A DNA stretch of 7,759 nt from Methanobacteriota archaeon (GCA_005878415.1 VBMM01000124.1:1-7759), one strand, 5' to 3'; positions 1 through 5,601 are shown, numbered from the stretch's first letter. Numbers and translations are program-made. Notes: generated by a model not told the origin, from the sequence alone.

Positions 1-1
1 G

Positions 2-400
2 GTCGAGACGGCGGCGTCGTGGTCCGACCTGATGACGGTCTACGACGCGGGCCGGAAGGCGCTGCAGGAGGCGCTCTGGAAGGACGGGAACCCGGGCCTC
101 ATCCTCTGCCACATCTCGCACGCATATCCGGACGGCGCCTCGCTGTACTACACGGTCCTCGCGCCGCAGCGGCCCGGACGGGAGATCGAGCAGTGGGAGG
201 GACTCAAAGCCGCGGTCACGGACGCGTTCGTGGCGGCGGGCGGCGCCCTGAGCCACCATCACGGGATCGGCGAGGACCACGCGCCCTACTTGAAGCGAGT
301 GATCGGGGAGGACGGCGTCGGGGTGCTCCGGGCCCTGAAGCGCGAACTCGATCCGGACGGCATCATGAATCCGGGGACTCTCGTGGCGGGACCGCCGTGA
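2..400 (+). CDS. FAD-linked oxidase, alkyl-DHAP synthase (AGPS)-like, C-terminal part (5' end outside window)
   Basis: Only the last 132 residues are present; the frame is open to the left edge. Seen: the segment ETAASWSDL near residues 2-10, a Tyr-containing stretch SHAYPDGASLYY (residues 39-50), the triple-histidine motif SHHHGIG (residues 84-90), and a closing DPDGIMNPG. This order matches the C-terminal cap domain of FAD-linked oxidases of the vanillyl-alcohol-oxidase fold. The Tyr plus His-His-His pair is the active-site signature of alkyl-dihydroxyacetonephosphate synthase, which swaps the acyl chain of acyl-DHAP for a fatty alcohol to form an ether bond. The NPG ending is also common in GlcD/lactate dehydrogenase relatives, so the exact substrate is not certain. 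The stop TGA overlaps the GTG start of the glycerol-3-phosphate dehydrogenase gene. That overlap suggests coupled translation and a shared DHAP/glycerol-3-phosphate theme. Family call is firm; AGPS activity is inferred. Confidence 0.85.
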   Translation, partial: VETAASWSDLMTVYDAGRKALQEALWKDGNPGLILCHISHAYPDGASLYYTVLAPQRPGREIEQWEGLKAAVTDAFVAAGGALSHHHGIGEDHAPYLKRVIGEDGVGVLRALKRELDPDGIMNPGTLVAGPP

Positions 401-2010
401 CCGAGGAGTTTTCGGCCCGCACCCGCGCGGCGAACCTCGCCCGCATGCGCCGCGAGACGTTCGACGTCCTGATCGTCGGGGGTGGGATCGTCGGGGCCGG
501 CGTGGCGCGGGAGGCGGCGTGCCGCGGCCTCCGGACCGCGCTCGTGGAACGCGGCGACTTCGCGAGCGGGACGAGCGGCAAGACCTCGCGCCTCGTCCAC
601 GGCGGGCTGCGGTATCTGAGGAACTACCGGATCCGCCTCGTCTGGCAGGCCGTGCGAGAACGCGATCGTCTCCTGGTGAGGGCGCCGACCCTCGTCCATC
701 CGCTCCCGTTCGTCATCCCGACGTACCGGGATCGGCCTCCCGGGCCCCTGGCGCTTCGGTTCGGATTGTTCCTGTACGATCTGCTCTCGACCCGCAAGTC
801 CGTGCCACGGCGGGCGTGGCTCCGCCTCGAGGAAGCGTTGACCCGGGAACCTCGCCTTCGGGGCGAAGGACTCGCGGGCGCCGGCGTCTACTACGACGCG
901 TGGACGGACGATGCCCGCCTCGTCCTCGCCGTCGTGAAGGACGCTGCGGCGGAAGGCGCGATCGTCGCGAACTACGCGGAGGCAACGGAACTCGTCCGCG
1001 AAGAGGACGAGGTGTGCGGTGCCCGAATCGTAGACCGCATCACCGGCGATCGCTTCGACGTCCGTGCGAGCGTCGTCGTGAACGCGACCGGGGTCTGGCT
1101 CGATCGCCTCCGAATCCCGAGGCCGCACCCGACGATCCGGCCGACGAAAGGCATCCATATCTTCGTGCCGCGCGCGAAGCTCGGGCACCATCAGGCCATC
1201 GCGCTCCCGGTGCGGGACGGCCGCGTGGTCTTCGTGCTGCCGTGGGGAGACCTCACGCTCATCGGCACGACGGACACGGACTTCGCGGGCGACCCGGACG
1301 CCGTCGTCCCCGATGCACCGGACGTGGACTATCTGCTGTCGGCGGTGAACGAGGCGTTCCCGGAGGCCCGGCTCGTTCCCGAGGACGTCGTCAGCGCCTA
1401 TGCCTCCCTCCGCCCGCTCCTCCGGAAGGCGGGCCAGGACGCGTCCGAGTCCGAGGTCTCCCGGGAGCACGAGATCTTCGAGGACGAGGACGGGCTGGTC
1501 TCCGTCGCCGGCGGCAAGCTCACGACGCACCGCGCGATGGCGGAGGACGTCGGGAAGCGCATCGTCGCCCGGCTCGGCCGCCGTGCCGCCGGGTCGACGA
1601 GGAACCGCCCACTCGGTCCGAGCGCCTCCCCGCTCGACGACTTCACGAACCTCGGACTCGACGAGGCCTCGGCCTCACACCTCCAGATGCGATACTCGCT
1701 CGAAGCGGTCCAGCGGTATCTCGAATCGCCCGGGGCGCGCGACCGAATCGTCCATGGGCGGCCCCACATCTGGGCGGAGGTCGAGCTCGCGGTGCGTGAG
1801 GAGATGGCGCTCCGCCTGTCCGACGTCCTGGTGCGTCGGCTCGGGCTTTTCTACGAGGCCGCGGATCAGGCGTTCGGCGTCGCGGTGCAGGTCGCCTCCC
1901 GGATGGGCCGGATCCTCGGATGGAATCCGCGCACCATCGAGGACGAGATTGCGGCCTACGCGGAGCTCGTCCGGACGCATCGCGCGTTCCGGAAGGACCA
2001 TGGCGGCTGA
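397..2010 (+). CDS. glpD: FAD-dependent glycerol-3-phosphate dehydrogenase
   Basis: Predicted 537 residues, the usual length of bacterial GlpD. It oxidises sn-glycerol-3-phosphate to dihydroxyacetone phosphate and passes electrons through FAD, usually to quinone at the membrane. Seen: a dinucleotide-binding motif GGGIVGAG (residues 28-35), the family signature TSRLVHGGLRYL (63-74), LIGTTDTDF (288-296), SAYASLRPLL (333-342), VSVAGGKLTTHRAM (368-381), and a C-terminal helical DAO_C domain (about 415-530). The GTG start at 397 is chosen because RAANLARMRRETFDVLIVGG matches the family's N-terminus, and because it forms a GTGA overlap with the upstream stop. A start at ATG 445 would cut that region. 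No strong ribosome binding site is visible, so translation is probably coupled to the oxidase gene. The 3' end overlaps the lipid kinase by 11 bases. A catabolic role is possible, but no glycerol kinase or uptake gene is in the window. Confidence 0.93.
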   Translation: MTEEFSARTRAANLARMRRETFDVLIVGGGIVGAGVAREAACRGLRTALVERGDFASGTSGKTSRLVHGGLRYLRNYRIRLVWQAVRERDRLLVRAPTLVHPLPFVIPTYRDRPPGPLALRFGLFLYDLLSTRKSVPRRAWLRLEEALTREPRLRGEGLAGAGVYYDAWTDDARLVLAVVKDAAAEGAIVANYAEATELVREEDEVCGARIVDRITGDRFDVRASVVVNATGVWLDRLRIPRPHPTIRPTKGIHIFVPRAKLGHHQAIALPVRDGRVVFVLPWGDLTLIGTTDTDFAGDPDAVVPDAPDVDYLLSAVNEAFPEARLVPEDVVSAYASLRPLLRKAGQDASESEVSREHEIFEDEDGLVSVAGGKLTTHRAMAEDVGKRIVARLGRRAAGSTRNRPLGPSASPLDDFTNLGLDEASASHLQMRYSLEAVQRYLESPGARDRIVHGRPHIWAEVELAVREEMALRLSDVLVRRLGLFYEAADQAFGVAVQVASRMGRILGWNPRTIEDEIAAYAELVRTHRAFRKDHGG

Positions 2011-2926
2011 GACGGTCTTCATCGTCAATCCGGCTTCCTCGAACGGGAAGACCGGCCGCCGCTGGCGGGCGCACGGGGCCGACCTCCGGAGGGAACTCGG
2101 TGGAGCGTTCGACGTGCACCGGACCGAGCGGCGGGGACATGCGACGGACTTGGCGCGCGACGCGCTCGCCGCGGGGGCGCGGACCGTCGTCGCGGTCGGC
2201 GGGGACGGCACGCTGAATGAGGTCGTGAACGGCTTCCTCGCGGACGATGGGCGACGCCGCAGCCAGGATGCACGCCTCGCGTTCCTCCCCGTCGGCACGG
2301 GATCGGACTTCGCCCGGACGTTGCCGATGCCGCGGTCGGCGCAGGCGTTGGCCCGCCTCCTGCGGGAGGGTCGGATCCGCAACGTCGACGCCGGGCGATG
2401 CGAATTCCTCGAGGAGGGCGTCCGGCGATCCCGCTACTTCATCAACATCGCCGAGTTCGGCTCCGGCGGAGCCGTGGTTGACCGGGTGAACCGCACGACG
2501 AAGATCCTCGGCGGGCGAATGAGCTTCACGATCGCGATCCTCCGCACGCTGCCGAAATATCGGAACACCCGCGTCGGGTACGAGGCGGACGGCGGCGGGC
2601 CGCACGAGGCCATCGTGAACGACTTCGTCGTCGCGAACGGACGCTACTTTGGTGCGGGATTGCTTCCCGCGCCGACGGCGGACCTCGAGGACGGCCTCCT
2701 CGATGTCGTCGTGTTCGGCGACATCGACTTCAAGACCGCCCGCCGAAACCTACCAGCCCTTCGCCGGGGAGAGCATCTCACGATGAAGGAAGTCACGACG
2801 TTCCGCTGCCGATCGATCGTCGTGCGATCGCACGAGGAGATGATCGACCTGGACGGCGAGTCCGTCGGCCGCCATCCCCTCCGCTTCGAGGTCCTGCCGA
2901 AGGCGGTGCCGATCCTCTCGGAATAA
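2000..2926 (+). CDS. Diacylglycerol/lipid kinase family protein (YegS/LCB5-like)
   Basis: Predicted 308 residues, typical of single-domain DAGK-catalytic lipid kinases, which phosphorylate a lipid hydroxyl with ATP at the membrane face. Seen: N-terminal FIVNPASSNGKTG (residues 7-19), the nucleotide-binding signature GGDGTLNEVVNG (67-78), LPVGTGSDFARTL (96-108), NIAEFGSGG (149-157), NGRYFGAGLLPAPTADLEDG (213-232, metal-site region of the family) and a C-terminal LDGE (284-287). ATG 2000 is preceded by GGAAGG at 1991-1996 and lies inside the end of the dehydrogenase gene, so it is the third cistron of the operon. The open frame continues far upstream to 1400, but that part is a shadow of the dehydrogenase. 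The substrate could be diacylglycerol, an archaeal diether glycerol or another prenyl/sphingoid alcohol; the sequence does not decide. There are no obvious membrane helices. The stop codon is only 4 bases from the convergent tRNA gene. Confidence 0.9.
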   Translation: MAAETVFIVNPASSNGKTGRRWRAHGADLRRELGGAFDVHRTERRGHATDLARDALAAGARTVVAVGGDGTLNEVVNGFLADDGRRRSQDARLAFLPVGTGSDFARTLPMPRSAQALARLLREGRIRNVDAGRCEFLEEGVRRSRYFINIAEFGSGGAVVDRVNRTTKILGGRMSFTIAILRTLPKYRNTRVGYEADGGGPHEAIVNDFVVANGRYFGAGLLPAPTADLEDGLLDVVVFGDIDFKTARRNLPALRRGEHLTMKEVTTFRCRSIVVRSHEEMIDLDGESVGRHPLRFEVLPKAVPILSE

Positions 2927-2965
2927 GAGATAGCCCCGGGCAGATTCGAACTGCCGTCGCGAGGT

Positions 2966-2990
2966 CTCCCTTCGGTCCGTGAGGACCGAT
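2966..2990 (-). other. Archaeal tRNA intron, anticodon loop 37/38 (25 nt)
   Basis: This is a strict bulge-helix-bulge. Central helix CUCU (anticodon loop 32-35) pairs with AGGG near the intron 3' end. The 5' bulge GGA and 3' bulge AGA are each 3 nt. The inner helix is UCGGUCC with GGACCGA around the loop UCAC, and the outer helix is the anticodon stem. Cutting after the second base of each bulge gives the canonical junction between positions 37 and 38. It would be removed by the archaeal splicing endonuclease and RtcB ligase. Confidence 0.9.
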
Positions 2991-3006
2991 CCAGAGCCTC
3001 GAATCA

Positions 3007-3034
3007 CTGGCCCGCGACCGGAAGCCGGTCACGA
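3007..3034 (-). other. Archaeal tRNA intron, D-loop 21/22 (28 nt)
   Basis: This is a non-canonical intron. Central helix GGCC (3040-3037, tRNA positions 18-20a) pairs with GGCC (3012-3009). The 5' bulge is AAU (3036-3034) and the 3' bulge AGU (3008-3006). The inner helix is 8 bp, CGUGACCG with CGGUCGCG around GCUUC. Cutting after the second bulge base joins ...GGCCAA to UGAUU, which restores A21 and a Glu/Gln-like archaeal D arm. The outer helix is weak: the D stem is separated from the central helix by an internal loop UAGC, so this is a relaxed form of the motif. Confidence 0.82.
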
Positions 3035-3078
3035 TTGGCCGCTAGACCACGGGGCTGCGAGCGATTCAACGGGTAGGA

Positions 3079-3088
3079 CGTATTTTTG
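3079..3088 (-). promoter_or_regulatory. TATA-like box of the tRNA-Gln gene
   Basis: CAAAAATACG on the - strand is centred about 27 bases before the first tRNA base (3056), the standard archaeal box A distance. It sits within 20 bases of the lysyl-tRNA synthetase stop codon, so the tRNA can be transcribed on its own. Confidence 0.6.
3082..3087 (+). terminator. Possible U-tract terminator of the + strand operon
   Basis: A run of five T (3083-3087) on the + strand is followed by further T-rich sequence up to 3093. It is the only T-tract downstream of the lipid kinase, and short T-runs suffice for termination in many archaea. If it is used, the operon mRNA runs antisense through the whole tRNA gene. 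The same bases read on the - strand form the likely TATA box of the tRNA gene. Weak evidence. Confidence 0.25.
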
Positions 3089-3094
3089 CCTTTC

Positions 3095-4594
3095 CTACTT
3101 GGCCGCTTCGTGCAGCCGGCGGAGGACCCAGTCCTTCTCCAGGACGGCGAGGAACGGCGCCGCGCGAGGGCCGCGCTCGCTCCCCAGGAGGACGAGATAG
3201 AGGTCGCGAAAGAAGCGGCTCGTCTCGACCGGCAGGCCCCCGGCCTTCGTCAGGGAGACCATCGAGTCCTTGATCGCGTCCTCCGTCCACGCCGCGCGGG
3301 CGGCCTTGTCCGCGTACGTGCGGAGGGCGGATCGATCTCGGTCGTCCAGCTGAGCGGCGACGTCCGGCGTCATCGCCTGCAGGAGGGTCACGCGGTTCTC
3401 CGTCGCGTACTTCTCGACCCACACCCGCGCTTGCTCGATCCGGCGGGCGATCCGCGCGCGCTCCGCCGCCGTCGGCGCCCGCGCCAGGATGCCGGTGTCG
3501 CGCATCCGGTTCAGGGACCACTCGAGCCGGCCCGTCTCCGGGCTGATCTGCGAGAGGAACGCCGCATGCCGGTACGAGAGGGCGAACGGCTTCCGCTTCG
3601 GCGGGGGCGCGAGCTGCGCCAACTCGAAGGCGCGGGCTTGGTCGTCCTCGTCCCCTTTCCGCTCGGATGAGTAGAACGCCTCCTCCGCGCGGTCGTACGC
3701 GTCGTGGTAGGCGTCCACGCGGGAGAGATCCAGCACAATCCGACGGAAGGTCGGCGTGAACGCGTACGGGTACCGAAGGACCTCCGGGTCGCCGACCTCG
3801 ACCCATTGGACCGGCGTGAAGCCGAGGAAATCGGACGAGCCCATGTCCCCCAGGTCCTTGCCGCGGTCCGCGATCCCGACCCACTCGTACGGGATGCCCA
3901 TCGGAGGCCGGAAGTGCATGATCGTCTGCGCGACTTCCGCGCATGAGTCACGCGATCCGCCGGGCGTCGCGTGGTCCTTGCCGAACGGTTCGATGTCGAC
4001 GCGGTAGACCTTCCACAGGGCGGGCCACTCGAGCCGCCAGTTCAGCTTGCCTTTCTCGATGGACGAGGTGCCTTCGTTCCCGCAGCGAGGGCAGCGGTAC
4101 GTCGCCGTGTACTTGTTCACGACCGCCCGCACCTCCTCCGCGCGGGATGCGAGGTCGCGGACGAGCGCCTGCATCTCCGGATGCTGGTACGCCTGCGTCG
4201 TCGTGACGATCCGGACATCGGGCGCGAACCGGTCGAGGACGCCTCCGAAGTCCTGCCAGTAGTGGTCGACCCAGTTCGCGTGGCATCCGAACGGGTCGGG
4301 CACGTCGATGAGCCGCCGACCCACGTAGGCCCGTCCGTCCTCGTGCGCAAACTGCGCGATCTGCGCCGGCTTCGCCTTCCATTCGTCTTGCGTGTACAGG
4401 ACGAGGCTCTGGAGCGGATGACGGCCCATCTCGCGGAGGCTGCGGGTCAGGAACTGGGAGAGCGCAATCTCCCCCCGGAGTCGGCCGACGTGCTGGAGGC
4501 CGCTGACGCTCAGGCCCGCGTTGATCACCAAGTCGCGCTTCTCGCCGACGAAGGCCTTCGCCTGGACGAAGAGATCATCGTACCAGTGGGTCAG
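3095..4594 (-). CDS. lysS: Lysyl-tRNA synthetase, class I, apparent CTG start
   Basis: Predicted 499 residues if started at CTG 4594, near the usual class I size. It attaches lysine to tRNA-Lys. Seen: N-terminal HWYD, the HIGH-like motif SGLQHVGRLRGE (residues 31-42), a zinc-knuckle remnant CPRCG (168-172), the class I LysRS signature WRLEWPALWKVYRVDIEPFG (about 186-205) followed by KDHATPGGS, and VGDPEVLRY plus a helical C-terminal anticodon-binding region. The position of the KMSKS loop reads DMGSSD (250-255), with both usual lysines replaced. Start choice: an in-frame TGA lies at 4603-4601, and no ATG or GTG follows it upstream of the catalytic fold. TTG 4531 would delete HWYD and 21 residues. 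CTG 4594 has GGTGA (4605-4601) at 6-base spacing. Its stop lies 38 bases before the tRNA-Gln gene. Family call is strong; charging activity is likely but not certain given the changed loop. Confidence 0.88.
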   Translation of the reverse strand: MTHWYDDLFVQAKAFVGEKRDLVINAGLSVSGLQHVGRLRGEIALSQFLTRSLREMGRHPLQSLVLYTQDEWKAKPAQIAQFAHEDGRAYVGRRLIDVPDPFGCHANWVDHYWQDFGGVLDRFAPDVRIVTTTQAYQHPEMQALVRDLASRAEEVRAVVNKYTATYRCPRCGNEGTSSIEKGKLNWRLEWPALWKVYRVDIEPFGKDHATPGGSRDSCAEVAQTIMHFRPPMGIPYEWVGIADRGKDLGDMGSSDFLGFTPVQWVEVGDPEVLRYPYAFTPTFRRIVLDLSRVDAYHDAYDRAEEAFYSSERKGDEDDQARAFELAQLAPPPKRKPFALSYRHAAFLSQISPETGRLEWSLNRMRDTGILARAPTAAERARIARRIEQARVWVEKYATENRVTLLQAMTPDVAAQLDDRDRSALRTYADKAARAAWTEDAIKDSMVSLTKAGGLPVETSRFFRDLYLVLLGSERGPRAAPFLAVLEKDWVLRRLHEAAK

Positions 4595-4600
4595 CGAGGG

Positions 4601-4605
4601 TCACC
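4601..4605 (-). promoter_or_regulatory. Ribosome binding site deciding a CTG start for lysyl-tRNA synthetase
   Basis: GGTGA, complementary to the archaeal 16S 3' end, lies 6 bases before CTG 4594. It overlaps the in-frame TGA that blocks any longer N-terminus. No comparable site precedes the alternative TTG at 4531. Confidence 0.6.
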
Positions 4606-4629
4606 GGTCGCGCGGATGGGACGACGGGC

Positions 4630-4851
4630 CTAAAGGTTTACGGGCTCTCGCGACACGAGCCAGATCAGGCCGACGAGCGCCGCGACTCCCGGGAGGACCA
4701 GGAGCCACTCGAATCCGCCCGATGCCCCTCGGAAGACGTACAGCAATTCGAGCATCAGGCCGAGCAGGAACAGCGTCACGGTGAATTCGATGAAAGACCA
4801 GTCTCGTCGCCGGCGGGCCTTCCGCCTTCCGCGCGGCCTCCACGCCGCCAT
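4630..4851 (-). CDS. Small two-helix membrane protein of unknown function
   Basis: 73 residues. The first 16 or so are strongly basic (WRPRGRRKARRRRD). Two hydrophobic segments follow, about residues 20-40 (FIEFTVTLFLLGLMLELLYV) and 48-67 (EWLLVLPGVAALVGLIWLV), joined by a short Gly-rich turn. The Arg cluster before the first helix suggests a cytoplasmic N-terminus and a hairpin with both ends inside. I do not recognise a family. The gene fits neatly between gfcR and the lysyl-tRNA synthetase on the same strand, with its stop 35 bases before the synthetase start. ATG 4851 has no close ribosome binding site; a GGGGTGA at 4877-4871 is too far away and better spaced for an out-of-frame ATG at 4862. 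A leaderless transcript is possible. The hydrophobic pattern is hard to explain as a chance frame, but the gene is unproven. Confidence 0.65.
   Translation of the reverse strand: MAAWRPRGRRKARRRRDWSFIEFTVTLFLLGLMLELLYVFRGASGGFEWLLVLPGVAALVGLIWLVSREPVNL
4631..4639 (-). promoter_or_regulatory. Possible weak TATA box for lysyl-tRNA synthetase
   Basis: AAACCTTTA on the - strand overlaps the stop region of the small membrane protein gene. It lies about 40 bases before CTG 4594, which would give a leader of roughly a dozen bases containing the GGTGA site. It is a poor match to a TATA consensus, and co-transcription with the upstream gene is equally possible. Confidence 0.3.
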
Positions 4852-4855
4852 GGAG

Positions 4856-4869
4856 AAACCATGTGGTTT
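4856..4869. repeat. 14-bp palindrome AAACCA-TG-TGGTTT
   Basis: Perfect 6-bp arms with a 2-base centre, ending 4 bases before the ATG of the small membrane protein. It could be an operator. In RNA it could form a 5-bp hairpin (AAACC/GGUUU) with loop ACAU near the start codon. It may also be chance. Confidence 0.4.
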
Positions 4870-4875
4870 TCACCC

Positions 4876-4896
4876 CTCTTAATGGTTGCGTATTTG
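4876..4896 (-). promoter_or_regulatory. Candidate promoter of the small membrane protein gene
   Basis: In this GC-rich genome the stretch from 4896 to 4876 on the - strand is AT-rich. It holds GCAAATACG (4896-4888) and ATTAAG (about 4883-4878). ATTAAG lies about 28 bases before ATG 4851, which would give a leaderless mRNA. The AAATAC element would give a leader of about 15 bases. The sequence does not say which is used. Confidence 0.35.
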
Positions 4897-4937
4897 CCGC
4901 ATGCACGGGGGGCCGTTCGCGGGCCTCCGCGTGCAAA

Positions 4938-5531
4938 TCAGATCGACCGTGCGCGGATCAGTGCGCGAAGCGGCACGCCCGCCAAGTCGTCGAGGGCCGT
5001 CTTGTTCACGAGCACGACGGCGAGGACGGCGGTCCCGCCGATGTCGTGGACGTCGCCGATCGCCGCCTTCAGCGTGTCGCCCGTCGAGACGACGTCGTCC
5101 ACGAGGACGACTTTCTTCCCTTGCGGGGACGCGTAGTTCGAGGAGAACGCGCCGCCTTTCCCGTGGCGCTCCTGGCTCGGCCGATAGATGATCAGCTCCT
5201 TGCCCAGTTCCTCGCTGATCAGTGCGGCGAGCGGGATCCCGTTGATCGCGATGCCGAGGATCGCGTCCGCGTCGATCTGCCGCTTCTCCATCTCCTCGAG
5301 GGCGATGTCCGACATCGCCGCGGCCATGAAGCCGATGCGGTTCCCGTAGACGCCGACGGACCGCCACCCGATCTTCACGTCCTTCGGCGGCTCGCCGCCC
5401 TTCACGCCGCGCGTGAGGAGCCACGTGACCGTCTCCGGGGACAGGTGCAACTCGTCCGCGATCTCCTTCTCCGACAGGCCCTTCTCCTTGTACTCGAGGG
5501 CCTTCTTCGCGATCGCGTTCACGTCTTTCAT
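4938..5531 (-). CDS. gfcR: GfcR-like HTH-phosphoribosyltransferase transcription regulator
   Basis: Predicted 197 residues. Residues 1-42 form an HTH (KGLSEKEIADELHLSPETVT, then WLLTRG). Residues about 55-195 form a type I phosphoribosyltransferase fold resembling orotate phosphoribosyltransferase, with the PRPP-binding motif VVLVDDVVSTGDT (141-153) and a conserved GIAINGIPLAALI (93-105). Proteins of this layout are the archaeal GfcR family. In haloarchaea it regulates sugar catabolism genes, probably sensing a phosphoribosyl or sugar metabolite rather than making a nucleotide. ATG 5531 is chosen over GTG 5555: family members start shortly before the HTH, GGGGGAG (5541-5535) precedes it, and a TATA box at 5577-5571 places the transcript start near 5548, downstream of the GTG. 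The gene has its own promoter, 70 bases after the DUF885 stop. The regulon here cannot be predicted; catalytic activity is a less likely alternative. Confidence 0.85.
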   Translation of the reverse strand: MKDVNAIAKKALEYKEKGLSEKEIADELHLSPETVTWLLTRGVKGGEPPKDVKIGWRSVGVYGNRIGFMAAAMSDIALEEMEKRQIDADAILGIAINGIPLAALISEELGKELIIYRPSQERHGKGGAFSSNYASPQGKKVVLVDDVVSTGDTLKAAIGDVHDIGGTAVLAVVLVNKTALDDLAGVPLRALIRARSI

Positions 5532-5568
5532 GCGCTCCCCCGGTCCGACGCGCACGATGCGGAGGTCG

Positions 5569-5584
5569 CGATATTAAGGTATCG
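5569..5584. promoter_or_regulatory. gfcR promoter TATA box within an inverted repeat
   Basis: On the - strand TTAATAT (5577-5571) is the best TATA box in the window. The + strand shows CGATA-TTAAGG-TATCG (5569-5584), an inverted repeat with 5-bp arms covering the box. The dyad extends outward to GGTCG (5564-5568) and CGACC (5583-5587) if a 2-base offset is allowed. A protein bound here would block TBP, so negative autoregulation by the HTH protein is plausible. Confidence 0.5.
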
Positions 5585-5601
5585 ACCGGAGGCTCCTCCC
5601 T

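Larger units (their letters stand above)
2931..3056 (-). tRNA. tRNA-Gln(CUG) with two introns
   Basis: On the - strand the acceptor arms AGCCCCG (3056-3050) and CGGGGCU (2938-2932) pair over 7 bp, followed by discriminator A (2931); no CCA is encoded. The T arm GGCAG-UUCGAAU-CUGCC is at 2955-2939. The anticodon stem is CGAGG (3001-2997) with CCUCG (2964-2960), around the loop CUCUGGA with anticodon CUG (2994-2992). The variable loop is CGAC. Removing 3034-3007 and 2990-2966 leaves exactly 73 nt with U8, A14, G18G19, A21, U33 and the T-loop consensus all in place. The D stem is then G10-U25, U11-A24, C12-G23. The A1-U72 pair fits archaeal tRNA-Gln, which is usually charged with Glu and amidated by GatDE. 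The gene lies 38 bases after the lysyl-tRNA synthetase stop and has its own TATA-like box. Confidence 0.9.

Noticed and set aside
19..396. N-terminal extension of the glycerol-3-phosphate dehydrogenase
   Set aside because: This stretch is the out-of-frame shadow of the AGPS-like oxidase; its Arg/Gly/Pro-rich translation has no family match, and the conserved N-terminus starts at GTG 397.
286..1530. Long open frame on the - strand opposite the dehydrogenase
   Set aside because: It is antisense to a clear FAD enzyme, has low-complexity Arg/Asp/Pro-rich translation and no motifs. Such frames are common at this GC content.
3016..3030. GACCGGCUUCCGGUC on the - strand as the anticodon arm of a tRNA-Glu(UUC)
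   Set aside because: It lacks U33 and a proper 7-base loop, and leaves over 50 extra bases before the T arm. The hairpin is the inner helix of the D-loop intron, and the CGAGG/CCUCG stem with loop CUCUGGA is the real anticodon arm.
4532..4603. Frameshift or pseudogene at the 5' end of the lysyl-tRNA synthetase
   Set aside because: The frame is intact through the conserved N-terminus; only the start codon is unusual and it has a well-placed ribosome binding site. A single-base sequencing error at the start codon cannot be excluded.
5532..5555. GTG 5555 as the start of gfcR
   Set aside because: It would lie upstream of the transcript start expected from the TATA box, and adds eight residues not typical of the family.
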